DNA of 15,515 bases. Origin: CAZYPB01 sp964649265 (lineage in GTDB: Archaea > Micrarchaeota > Micrarchaeia > Burarchaeales > JAKAKT01). Location of the stretch: positions 1 through 15,515 of the forward strand of contig CAZYPB010000022.1 of NCBI GenBank assembly GCA_964649265.1. The letters run 5' to 3'. Below, in pieces: positions 1 to 6,786 of the stretch (position 1 is its first letter; every line of letters starts with the position of its first letter). Both the position numbers and the translations under genes were made by a program. The notes beneath the pieces are model-generated. The model was not told the DNA's origin and ran no database searches. It saw nothing but the letters and a program-made list of their open reading frames with translations.

Positions 1-237
1 AAGGGATGTGCTCATCCAGACTTCCTTCCTAGTGTGAATCTTCTCCGACTCCTCTGCAACATGTATGCCTGCGGCATTTGCGAAACCATCGGCAGCACCC
101 GCAGTAAGTGCAGCTGCAATAATAAACATCCTGTTCTCAGTTGCAGCTGAAACACCTATCAATATCCCCAGCACTGTTATTATGCCATCCATCACCCCGA
201 AAGAAATCGCATGCATGCAATGTTGCTTTGAAGACAT
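1..237 (-). CDS. VIT1/CCC1-family membrane transporter, N-terminal part (runs off window)
   Basis: The minus strand is open from an ATG at 237 to the window edge and gives 79 residues. The first membrane segment (about residues 10-33) contains the sequence GVMDGIITVLG. This matches the G-x-x-D-G-hydrophobic pattern of the first helix of VIT1/CCC1 proteins, where the aspartate (here D17) is part of the ion path. A second hydrophobic stretch (about 37-58) ends in a G-I-H-V-A-E-E-S-E segment, like the start of the acidic cytoplasmic metal-binding region of the family. Known members move Fe2+ or Mn2+ out of the cytosol. Archaeal relatives often lack tested substrates, so the metal is inferred. 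The start codon has no Shine-Dalgarno, and a TATA-like element lies about 26 nt upstream, suggesting a leaderless mRNA. The rest of the protein lies outside the window. Confidence 0.72.
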   Translation of the reverse strand, partial: MSSKQHCMHAISFGVMDGIITVLGILIGVSAATENRMFIIAAALTAGAADGFANAAGIHVAEESEKIHTRKEVWMSTSL

Positions 238-258
238 ACTAAACTCTTAAGCAGAAAG

Positions 259-270
259 CCTAATAAAAAG
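259..270. promoter_or_regulatory. Shared TATA-like element between two divergent leaderless genes
   Basis: The only AT-rich box in the 51-bp gap between the divergent ATGs at 237 and 289 reads CCTAATAAAAAG on the plus strand and CTTTTTATTAGG on the minus strand. Its centre is about 25-28 nt from both start codons, the distance expected for an archaeal TATA box when the transcript begins at the start codon. Neither gene has a Shine-Dalgarno. Use in both directions is inferred from spacing only. Confidence 0.4.
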
Positions 271-288
271 AACCGCTGAAAAAGTTCT

Positions 289-792
289 ATGCTTGGGGAG
301 GAATCTATATCAAATCCAGTTCCATTTCACCAAAGTGCGAGAACACAATCCTTTGTTTCGAGTGCAGTGGCCACAGTTATCGCTGGGGGGATAATACTGT
401 TTTTTGTGTTTCTGGGATCTCTTGTATTTAATATGATGTTTGTTTTTTTCTCCCTGCTTTTTCTTTTCATGTTTATTCTGGTATTCCAGTGGTGGTACAT
501 AGGGGAGTTTTTTAACAAGTTCAAATTCGAGCTAAGGGACAGGTACTTCTTCTCCAGAACAGGGGTTTTCAAAGAAAGTTACACTGCAATTCCATATGAA
601 AGAATACAGGATATACATGTTACTCAGTCATTTTTTGAGAAGACATTCGGTCTTTGGAGTGTCTCAATATACACTGCAACAGCAACAGGGAGAGGAGCGG
701 AATCAGTATTCGGGCTTTCCCAGGAGGATGCTCAAAAGCTGAAGTCTTCATTGTTCATTAGAATAAAGAAGGTGAGAAAGGTTGTCGACTGA
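289..792 (+). CDS. Single-domain bPH2 (YdbS-like) membrane protein
   Basis: The 167-residue protein has two adjacent membrane segments (about residues 25-70) followed by one bacterial pleckstrin-homology (bPH_2, formerly DUF304) domain (about 80-155). The domain is recognised by the pattern R-Y-F-F-S-R-T-G-V-F, then IPYERIQDIHV and FGLWSVSIYTATATG, which is how YdbS/YdbT-type proteins read. In Bacillus the YdbS-YdbT pair has been linked to resistance against certain bacteriocins; the molecular role is not known, and transfer to this archaeon is only by analogy. The stop overlaps the start of the following four-repeat bPH2 gene by 11 nt, so the two are almost certainly co-translated and may form one membrane complex. 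The start is a leaderless-type ATG with an AT-rich box about 25 nt upstream. Confidence 0.82.
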   Translation: MLGEESISNPVPFHQSARTQSFVSSAVATVIAGGIILFFVFLGSLVFNMMFVFFSLLFLFMFILVFQWWYIGEFFNKFKFELRDRYFFSRTGVFKESYTAIPYERIQDIHVTQSFFEKTFGLWSVSIYTATATGRGAESVFGLSQEDAQKLKSSLFIRIKKVRKVVD

Positions 793-2773
793 AACACTGA
801 TTCAGAAATATCCATTGAAAAGAGAGAAGATAATTAAGAAGAGCCTCAGCTGGCTTATATTCCCCATAATAATTGCAATTGTTCTTACAGCTGTCGCGAT
901 ACTAATCAGTTCGATACTCATACTGGGAATTATTGTTCTTATGGGTATTCTGTTTGCAATTGTTTATTGGTATGAGCTACAATATTTCAACAGCTATTTC
1001 TACGATCTCACGGATGAAGGAATAGTTGTAAGCAAGGGAGTTTTCAGCACACACAGAGTTATCGTCCCTCCTCAAAAAGTCCAGGATGTTTATCTGGATC
1101 AAGATTATTTAGATAGGCTATTTGGACTGTGGGATCTTCACATCTCAAGTGCAACAGGTACCTCCGGAACACAGGCTCATATTGATGGAGTAAGTGAGGA
1201 GGATGGAAGGAAACTGAGAGAGGTTCTAATGGGCTCATTTGTTAAGGAGAAGATAAGCGACAAAATTCTGAAGCAGATCCTACCAAGTAAAATGGGAATA
1301 GTTTCACTTCTCGCAGGGGGAGCGTTCGGTTTTGTCATAGCATTTATGTTCTTTGGTTACCTTGCTGTCCTGTTTATCCCAATCGGCCTGGTTCTGGCTT
1401 ACCTGGATTTCACAGTCCTACGCTATGAGCTAAGGGAGAATGGAGTTTTTGTAAGAAGAGGGTTCATAAACCGAAGCGAGAATCTATTCCTTTACAAGAA
1501 CATCCAAGATGTTGAGGAGATTGCAAATTTCTGGGATCGAATTCTTGGGTTGAAAACCCTTTCAATAAAAACAATGACAGAGTCCTCAGCAACAGGTGCA
1601 TTGATGACATATATTACTGCAGACAAGGCACCTGTACTACGTGAAGAGATAATCGGCAAAGCCAAGAAAGCGAGTGAAAAGAAAGAGATAAAGGTTGATG
1701 CAAAAACCCGGGCAACTAAGATGAAAATGGGGATTGAGACAGCACCGGAGAAAGAGAGGCCGGAGGTATCTGAAAAGGATATGCCCTACCCTTACCATTT
1801 CTACAAAGGAGCGGCATTCTCATCTTTGGAAGTTGGCCTTTGGGGTCTTCTAGCACTGTGTTTCCTCCTAGTATTCTTTGTTTTACTCGGTAATATCGCA
1901 TTATTCTTCTTAGTTCTGCTGATTGCACTGGGGTTGTTTGTTCTCGCATCGGTCGGTAATTTCTTTTTTGCGCTCATCAATGAGCTCTCTTACAAATACA
2001 AAATAACATCCGATTTCATCCTTATAAAAACAGGCATATTCAACATAGTGAAAAAGCAGATAAATTACAACAAGATGCAGGATTTGGAGAAAAGGATAAG
2101 TTTTTCACAGAGTTTTGCAAAATTGGCCACATTGAAGCTTGAGACAGGCTCAAAGGAGATAATAGGCTCTGGAAACAAACAGAGAATCAGCCATGCAGTA
2201 ACTCAGAATGAAACCATTCCTGATCTAAGCGAAGAGGATGCTGAGAAACTTAAAAGAACAATTCTAACACAGATGGAAATAAGTCTTGAGGGAATTGGGA
2301 GAAATCCTCTTGTCTCACAACTGCCTCTGGAAACAGTAAAACCACTGAAAAAGACAATGTGGTGGATTATCTACTCCGCGATAACTGTCTGCGTTGTATC
2401 AGTACTTCTTCTGCTCTTCGCAAAGCAGTTCCTCTGGTTTGCAGGCTTGCTCTTTACTGCCCTTATGGTTGCATGCATTGTAAAATACATCTATGAATAC
2501 TACTATTACAAGAGCTATTTCTACGATGTGAATGACGATGTTCTTATTGTTAAGAAAGGCGTATTCGGCTCAAGAGAACTCGTAATTCCATTTGAAAAAA
2601 TACAGGATGTGTTTGTTGATAGGGATTGGCTCGACCTTGCATTTGGTTTATATGATGTTTATGTTTCAACAGTCTCGTCTCGCTCCATACTCAACGCACA
2701 CATAGATGGGCTGAACAAGGGGAACGCTAGCGAGGCTGCACTTGTGATACTGAAAAAGATAAGGGGGGGATAA
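782..2773 (+). CDS. Large membrane protein with four bPH2 (YdbT-like) repeats
   Basis: The protein has 663 residues and starts at TTG, with a GGTGA Shine-Dalgarno at 771-775. The start overlaps the preceding bPH2 gene by 11 nt. Four units are visible, each a pair of membrane helices followed by a PH-like domain: helices about 22-62 with PH 70-150; helices 172-208 with PH 210-295; helices 350-398 with PH 400-495; helices 524-570 with PH 576-660. Repeats 1 and 4 are the most alike: both have SYFYD, a KGVF turn, P-x-x-K-[VI]-Q-D-V, FGL[WY]D and AHIDG. Repeats 2 and 3 are more diverged. A charged linker (about 290-335) joins halves one and two. YdbT-type proteins usually have three such repeats as far as I know. 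The function is unknown; a cell-envelope or toxin-resistance role is inferred from YdbS/YdbT. Confidence 0.85.
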   Translation: MSTETLIQKYPLKREKIIKKSLSWLIFPIIIAIVLTAVAILISSILILGIIVLMGILFAIVYWYELQYFNSYFYDLTDEGIVVSKGVFSTHRVIVPPQKVQDVYLDQDYLDRLFGLWDLHISSATGTSGTQAHIDGVSEEDGRKLREVLMGSFVKEKISDKILKQILPSKMGIVSLLAGGAFGFVIAFMFFGYLAVLFIPIGLVLAYLDFTVLRYELRENGVFVRRGFINRSENLFLYKNIQDVEEIANFWDRILGLKTLSIKTMTESSATGALMTYITADKAPVLREEIIGKAKKASEKKEIKVDAKTRATKMKMGIETAPEKERPEVSEKDMPYPYHFYKGAAFSSLEVGLWGLLALCFLLVFFVLLGNIALFFLVLLIALGLFVLASVGNFFFALINELSYKYKITSDFILIKTGIFNIVKKQINYNKMQDLEKRISFSQSFAKLATLKLETGSKEIIGSGNKQRISHAVTQNETIPDLSEEDAEKLKRTILTQMEISLEGIGRNPLVSQLPLETVKPLKKTMWWIIYSAITVCVVSVLLLLFAKQFLWFAGLLFTALMVACIVKYIYEYYYYKSYFYDVNDDVLIVKKGVFGSRELVIPFEKIQDVFVDRDWLDLAFGLYDVYVSTVSSRSILNAHIDGLNKGNASEAALVILKKIRGG

Positions 2774-2774
2774 A

Positions 2775-2915
2775 ATGAAGAAGTACTTCAGATGCACAAT
2801 CTGCAATGACATACACTATGGTGAGCTTTCACCTGAGACCTGCCCAACATGCAAGCAGGTCAACAAGTATGTTGAGATAGATGCAGAGGAAGCTAAGAAG
2901 ATGATGAACCTATAG
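2775..2915 (+). CDS. 46-residue rubredoxin-like protein
   Basis: The ATG lies one base after the stop of the four-repeat bPH2 gene, with a G-rich Shine-Dalgarno-like run just upstream. The 46-residue product is a minimal rubredoxin-type zinc/iron knuckle. It has Y-F-R-C7-x-x-C10, a Y-G turn, then P-E-x-C23-P-x-C26 and a short helical tail. This matches the C-terminal rubredoxin-like domain of rubrerythrins and similar electron-transfer modules, here as a stand-alone protein. Four cysteines could hold one Fe (redox active) or one Zn (structural); the sequence cannot tell which. Only 12 nt separate it from the FTR-type catalytic subunit downstream, which suggests it could pass electrons to or from that enzyme (inference). 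It is shorter than classical rubredoxins (about 52-54 residues). Confidence 0.8.
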   Translation: MKKYFRCTICNDIHYGELSPETCPTCKQVNKYVEIDAEEAKKMMNL

Positions 2916-2927
2916 GGGTGTGTTTGT

Positions 2928-3197
2928 TTGGATAAGAAAGAGATTCTCGAGGCATTCCGCAGATTCACTGAAAAAAACGATTTCATACTGAATCCTGAGT
3001 CAGCTCATGTTGATTTCATAATAGATGGGTTGCTCAAATTAGAAAAGGAGCATGGTCTCAAATATTGCCCCTGCAGGCTCAGAAGCGGAAATAATGAAAA
3101 GGATTTTGAGCTTGTATGTCCCTGCAATTTCTTCATTCAGAGAACCTGGACTGAGAAGGATAGGTGCTGGTGCGGTCTTTTTGTGAAAAGACCATAG
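2928..3197 (+). CDS. Ferredoxin:thioredoxin reductase-type catalytic (beta) subunit
   Basis: The 89-residue protein starts at TTG, preceded by GGGGTG (2915-2920), a good Shine-Dalgarno. The family hallmark is complete: C47-P-C49, C64-P-C66 and C80-W-C82-G-L-F. In plant and cyanobacterial FTR these cysteines bind a [4Fe-4S] cluster and form the redox-active disulfide next to it, letting one-electron carriers reduce a protein disulfide. No FTR variable (alpha) subunit is seen in the window. Archaeal FTR-like enzymes commonly work without it, with ferredoxin or another small carrier. The adjacent rubredoxin-like gene is a candidate partner. Likely targets are thioredoxins or other disulfide proteins in the cytosol; which one cannot be read here. 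It is the last gene of the series starting at 289; a new promoter follows at once. Confidence 0.9.
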   Translation: MDKKEILEAFRRFTEKNDFILNPESAHVDFIIDGLLKLEKEHGLKYCPCRLRSGNNEKDFELVCPCNFFIQRTWTEKDRCWCGLFVKRP

Positions 3198-3198
3198 G

Positions 3199-3233
3199 TT
3201 TAAAAATCCCCCATACGATAGGTATCCGAGGTG
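3199..3233 (+). promoter_or_regulatory. Promoter and ribosome-binding site of the glycogen synthase gene
   Basis: A TATA-like box TTTAAAAAT (3199-3207) sits directly after the FTR stop codon. A Shine-Dalgarno GAGGTG (3228-3233) lies 5 nt before the ATG at 3239. The box centre is 36 nt from the ATG, which leaves room for a leader of about 10 nt holding the ribosome site. This arrangement decides the start of the synthase: upstream in-frame codons that overlap the FTR gene would have no such signal. Confidence 0.5.
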
Positions 3234-3238
3234 TGATT

Positions 3239-5044
3239 ATGCCAGATTATGTATTCGAGGTTTCATCAGAAGCAGGTAGAAAAATAGGTGGAATATACAC
3301 AGTACTACGTTCAAAAAGCGCTTATATGAAGGAGAAATACAGGGATAACTACATTCTGTTTGGATATTATGATGAGCTATGTGAAAATAAAGGGGATTTC
3401 TTAAGAGAAGAGCCCCCAAAGGAGTTCAAGGAGCTTTTCGTTAGGCTCAGGGGAGAGGGAATCACATGCAAATACGGAAGATGGACAAAGGGAAACAACG
3501 CACGCATCATACATGTTGATGCAAAGAGATTCAGCGAAAAATTAATGAATTTCGATGATAATGGAAACCAGAGAACAGACACGCAGTCCAATTACATCAA
3601 ATACTTCTTATGGAAGAACTATGGGATAGACTCAATGGGCTGTCCATGGGATTTCACAGAATATTCAACATGGGCATATGCAGTTGGTATAGTAATAAAG
3701 CAGATAATGCTGCTCGATTCCATGAAGAACAAGAAGGTTGTAGTAGGATGCCACGAATGGTTAGCAGGAGCTACATCCCTTTACTGCAAAAACAAAAATG
3801 TGCCAGTCAAGACTATGTTTACAACGCACGCAACTACTCTGGGAAGATCAATAGCAATGAGTGGGAGAAACCTGACGCTTGAAGCTTACCAGAACAAGGG
3901 GAAGGTACTCGATCAAGGGGAAGCAGCAAAATTCCAGGTGCAAGCAAAACATATGCTTGAGGTTGCATGCGCAAAGCACTCCGATGTATTCACAACTGTT
4001 AGTGATACTGTTGCAGTTGAGTGTGAATATGTGCTTGGAGAAAAACCAGATGTGGTGACTCTTAATGGTTTCAACTTTGGCCATTTCGAGGTGAAAAAGA
4101 AGAAGGACAAGCTAGTTAAATACGCAAGAAAGGAGCTTATAGAATTCCTGGAATCCTATTTTGCCCCATACTACACCCAAAATTACAAGGATGCCATAGT
4201 CACATATTGTTCAGGCAGATACGAATATGTGAACAAGGGGTTCGACGTTTACATATATGCGCTAGGTAAGCTGAACAGAATGCTAAAAGGACACGATAGG
4301 AGGATATTTGCCTTCTTATTTGCCCCAAGTGATGTGACTGGGCCAAAGCCCCACGTTGTGAGCAACTATCTGCTTTACGATAAGATGTATGAGATGATCG
4401 ACGGAATGAATGTATCAAGATCTCAAATAAACATACAGACAGCTGTAAAGGGGATGAAGGGAGAGGTTGGAACAAACCTGAGGACAATGATGAAGAGCTT
4501 TAAGAAAGTCGGAGAGAATCCTCCAATAACCTGTTTTGAGATGAACTACCCAGAAGACGATGATGTGATCATAAAGGCATGTAAAGACAATGGCCTCACA
4601 AACAAACCCGATGATCCAGTCAAGATCATATACTATCCAACATATCTTAGTGCTGCTGACGGGCTGCTCTCAATGAGCTACTATGATCTAACTGGAGGAA
4701 CAGACATCGGCATATTCCCATCAAGGTATGAACCTTACGGTTTAACACCTGTGGAGGCTGGAGCAAAATACAATCTAGCAATAACGTCTGACTCAACTGG
4801 TTTCGGCCAATTTATAAAAAGCAAGCTTAAGAAGAACTCAGGTGTGAAAGTGATAAAGATGCTTGACGCTTCGTTTGATCAGACAACTGATGAAATTGCC
4901 AATATACTTAAAGAAGTATACCTGATGAAGCCAAAGCAGTTCGACATACTCAAGGAAGACGCTTTCAAAACACTCAAAATAGTGGACTGGGAAAACATGA
5001 TGAAGTATTACTATGAAGCCTACAAGATCGCCGAGTCCAAATAA
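3239..5044 (+). CDS. Glycogen synthase of the eukaryotic type (glycosyltransferase family 3)
   Basis: The 601-residue enzyme should transfer glucose from UDP-glucose (or another NDP-glucose) to the end of an alpha-1,4-glucan. GT3 features are clear: N-terminal F-E-V-S-S-E-A-G-R-K-I-G-G-I-Y-T-V-L (residues 6-23), H172-E-W, TTHATTLGR (195-203), NGFN (276-279), and the C-terminal donor-site block S495-R-Y-E-P-Y-G-L-T-P-V-E-A-G. That block has the E498-x7-E506 pair typical of glycogen synthases. The start at 3239 is set by the Shine-Dalgarno; the frame is open further upstream but overlaps the FTR gene. The stretch at about 571-580 (L-K-E-D-A-F-K-T-L-K) lies where yeast and animal enzymes carry a cluster of six arginines that bind glucose-6-phosphate. 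That cluster is missing, and there is no phosphorylated C-terminal tail. The enzyme is thus probably not allosteric in the eukaryotic way (inference). No branching or degrading enzyme is in the window. Confidence 0.9.
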   Translation: MPDYVFEVSSEAGRKIGGIYTVLRSKSAYMKEKYRDNYILFGYYDELCENKGDFLREEPPKEFKELFVRLRGEGITCKYGRWTKGNNARIIHVDAKRFSEKLMNFDDNGNQRTDTQSNYIKYFLWKNYGIDSMGCPWDFTEYSTWAYAVGIVIKQIMLLDSMKNKKVVVGCHEWLAGATSLYCKNKNVPVKTMFTTHATTLGRSIAMSGRNLTLEAYQNKGKVLDQGEAAKFQVQAKHMLEVACAKHSDVFTTVSDTVAVECEYVLGEKPDVVTLNGFNFGHFEVKKKKDKLVKYARKELIEFLESYFAPYYTQNYKDAIVTYCSGRYEYVNKGFDVYIYALGKLNRMLKGHDRRIFAFLFAPSDVTGPKPHVVSNYLLYDKMYEMIDGMNVSRSQINIQTAVKGMKGEVGTNLRTMMKSFKKVGENPPITCFEMNYPEDDDVIIKACKDNGLTNKPDDPVKIIYYPTYLSAADGLLSMSYYDLTGGTDIGIFPSRYEPYGLTPVEAGAKYNLAITSDSTGFGQFIKSKLKKNSGVKVIKMLDASFDQTTDEIANILKEVYLMKPKQFDILKEDAFKTLKIVDWENMMKYYYEAYKIAESK

Positions 5045-5065
5045 TCTTTTTTATTATTTCCTTTT
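5045..5065 (+). terminator. T-rich element after glycogen synthase, also possible TATA box for the next gene
   Basis: The 40-bp gap before the dehydrogenase homologue opens with a run of mostly T on the plus strand (5046-5063), the usual form of an archaeal intrinsic terminator. The centre of TTTTTTATTA is about 33 nt before the ATG at 5085, so it could serve as the promoter of that gene instead or as well. Confidence 0.35.
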
Positions 5066-5084
5066 GAAATGTACTTGTGATTAG

Positions 5085-6122
5085 ATGAAATCATATGCAA
5101 TAGCAGTTATCCCGGGAGACGGAGTCGGTCCAAGCATAATAAAGGACGGGGCAAGGATAATTGAGGCAGCTGCAGATAATTTCAAGATTGAGTGGGTCTC
5201 CTACCCTTATTCTGCGTCTAATTATGTAAAGAAAAAAACAGCATTGCCAAAAAGGGGTCTCGAGGAAATCTGTTGCTTGGATGCAATTTACATGGGTCCA
5301 CTTGGACATCCTTCGGTTGGTTTGGGATTCATAGAAAGGCATTTCTACAGGCCCCTTAGACATGTGTTTGATCAATCGATATTTCTAATGCCAGTGGAGA
5401 AGTATGGGGGAGCAGATTCAAAAGTTCCAGATAAAAAGACTGATTTCTTTATTATAAGGGAGAATACTGAGGACTTCTACAGGGGCATTGGTGGGACATT
5501 CTGGAAATACAGGCCTGGGGAGATGGCAGTTCAGGCAGGTATAATCTCCAGGAACTCATGCAAGAGGGTTATGAACTATGCCTTTTCATTTGCTAAGAGA
5601 AAGAAAAGAAAGTTAATCACTTCTTCGGATAAAGCTGATGTGATGCCCCATGCATACAACCTTTGGAGAGAAGTTTTACTTGAAATCTCAAAAAATCATA
5701 AGAAAATAAAAACCGAATTCGAGCTTGTTGATAACACAATACAGTCGATGATAACAAACCCTTCCCATTACCAAGTAATTGTGGCGCCTAACATGTTCGG
5801 GCATTTTCTGAGCAGGCTTTCGTTTCTGTTGATTGGCGGGGAAGGGATGGCTTATTCAGCAGAAATAAATCCAAAAGGGATCTCTACTTTCAAACCATCC
5901 CTAAGTTATGCATCTCAAACTGAGAAACGGGCAAACCCAATTGGGAGCATACTTGCAGGAGCTCTTATGCTTGAAGAATTGGGCCAGAAAAGAGCTTCCA
6001 CAAGAATCGTAAAAGCAGTTAGAAGTGTTCTGAAAGAAGGAAAACACAGGACACCAGACATGGGGGGCACATCATCAACAAGAAAAGTTACAAATCAGAT
6101 AGAACGGAGGCTCTTAAAATGA
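5085..6122 (+). CDS. Diverged isocitrate/isopropylmalate dehydrogenase-family protein with altered active site
   Basis: The 345 residues have the normal length and fold signatures of the NAD-linked beta-decarboxylating dehydrogenases (Iso_dh). These are V-I-P-G-D-G-V-G-P (8-16), R125-E-N-T-E-D-F-Y-R-G, K183 in SDKADVM, VDN with D216, APNMFG (234-239), and near the end ANPIGSILAGALMLEELG (283-300) and RTPDMGGT (322-329). Several key positions differ. The usual G-D-x-L-S-D metal motif reads G239-H-F-L-S-R244, so two of the three Mg-binding aspartates are lost. The substrate arginine in the usual N-x-R-P reads F100-L-M-P. The G-S-A-P-D-I-A-G cofactor loop is replaced by 272-282 (S-L-S-Y-A-S-Q-T-E-K-R). 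A normal isocitrate, isopropylmalate or tartrate reaction is therefore doubtful. It may be a pseudoenzyme or act on a different substrate (inference). Its stop overlaps the DUF2085 start by 4 nt. Confidence 0.85.
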   Translation: MKSYAIAVIPGDGVGPSIIKDGARIIEAAADNFKIEWVSYPYSASNYVKKKTALPKRGLEEICCLDAIYMGPLGHPSVGLGFIERHFYRPLRHVFDQSIFLMPVEKYGGADSKVPDKKTDFFIIRENTEDFYRGIGGTFWKYRPGEMAVQAGIISRNSCKRVMNYAFSFAKRKKRKLITSSDKADVMPHAYNLWREVLLEISKNHKKIKTEFELVDNTIQSMITNPSHYQVIVAPNMFGHFLSRLSFLLIGGEGMAYSAEINPKGISTFKPSLSYASQTEKRANPIGSILAGALMLEELGQKRASTRIVKAVRSVLKEGKHRTPDMGGTSSTRKVTNQIERRLLK

Positions 6123-6622
6123 AAAACCTAGACACTGTTCCCTATGTTTTCTACACTGCAGTATTGCTTTTTTTCACAGGGAGCCTTTTTCTTGTACCTT
6201 ATCTATCATCAAATCCAGGTACTGAGGAGACAGGTAAGACGTTATTCAAGTTCTACAGGCCAATGTGCCACCAACTACCATCCAGATCATTCTTTATTTT
6301 TGGGGAGCAGATACCTGTCTGTTCAAGGGACGTTGGGATATATGGGGGCATGCTAGTAGGAGCTCTTCTGTTCCCGTTCTTTTTCAGATTAGATGAAACA
6401 AAGCTTCTTCCAATATGGGTTATGATTATTGCAATGATACCAATAGGAATTGACGGAAGCACACAACTACTATCGAATCTGGTTCCATTACCTTTCATAG
6501 GAGTTTATGAGAGCAATAATTTACTTAGAGTTGCAACAGGACTGCTGATAGGGGGCGTTATGTCGCTTTATGCGATTCCTCTCCTAAATGGGTTATGGAA
6601 AGAGGCAGTGAAGGAAAACTAG
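6119..6622 (+). CDS. DUF2085 family membrane protein
   Basis: The 167-residue protein starts at an ATG that overlaps the stop of the dehydrogenase homologue (ATGA), so the two are translationally coupled. It has about four membrane segments (residues 9-30, 73-90, 95-111, 134-157). The family is recognised by the pattern C50-H-Q-L-P-S-R-S-F-F, then C68-S-R-D-V-G-I-Y-G-G, then G110-I-D-G-S-T-Q-L, and N133-N-L-L-R-V-A-T-G near the C-terminus. The conserved C, H, C, R, D and D residues near the membrane surface suggest a metal site or small-molecule chemistry, but no function is established for DUF2085. Its pairing with an altered dehydrogenase is the only functional hint here. No signal peptide is needed, as the first helix acts as the anchor. 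Confidence 0.8.
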   Translation: MKNLDTVPYVFYTAVLLFFTGSLFLVPYLSSNPGTEETGKTLFKFYRPMCHQLPSRSFFIFGEQIPVCSRDVGIYGGMLVGALLFPFFFRLDETKLLPIWVMIIAMIPIGIDGSTQLLSNLVPLPFIGVYESNNLLRVATGLLIGGVMSLYAIPLLNGLWKEAVKEN

Positions 6623-6767
6623 TTTTTCTTATCTTTCTCAATTTTCTTTTTGTCTTTCTCAAGAGAGCTGCTGTTGTCATGCCCCCTGGGGCAACTAGTT
6701 CTATTATGCAAAGAGGGCAACCGGGCGCAATTCTCCCTATAAGGCTGGCCCCACTAGCAGCACCCAT
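6558..6767 (-). CDS. Possible small protein downstream of the thioredoxin-CcdA gene
   Basis: This is a tentative 69-residue ORF. For it: the ATG lies 19 nt after the stop of the thioredoxin-CcdA gene on the same strand; a GGTG ribosome-site core stands 5 nt before the ATG, like the GAGGTG sites of confirmed genes here; and the product looks structured. It has a glycine/alanine-rich start, then R-I-A-P-G-C-P-L-C with a CxxC at about residues 17-20, a hydrophobic part, and a very basic helix (about 35-48). Against it: its 3' end overlaps the DUF2085 gene by 65 nt in antisense, the last 20 residues look like random antisense, and I do not recognise a family. If it is real, a CxxC protein next to a thiol reductant exporter would fit. 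Confidence 0.33.
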   Translation of the reverse strand: MGAASGASLIGRIAPGCPLCIIELVAPGGMTTAALLRKTKRKLRKIRKTSFPSLPLSITHLGEESHKAT

Positions 6768-6786
6768 AAGCGCACCATTCTGTTTT

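Noticed and set aside
65..250. Plus-strand 61-residue open frame at the window start
   Set aside because: It is the antisense shadow of the VIT1/CCC1-type gene, whose minus-strand product has clear family motifs.
3164..3238. N-terminal extension of the glycogen synthase by 25 residues
   Set aside because: It overlaps the FTR gene, does not match the family, and the GAGGTG site points to ATG 3239.
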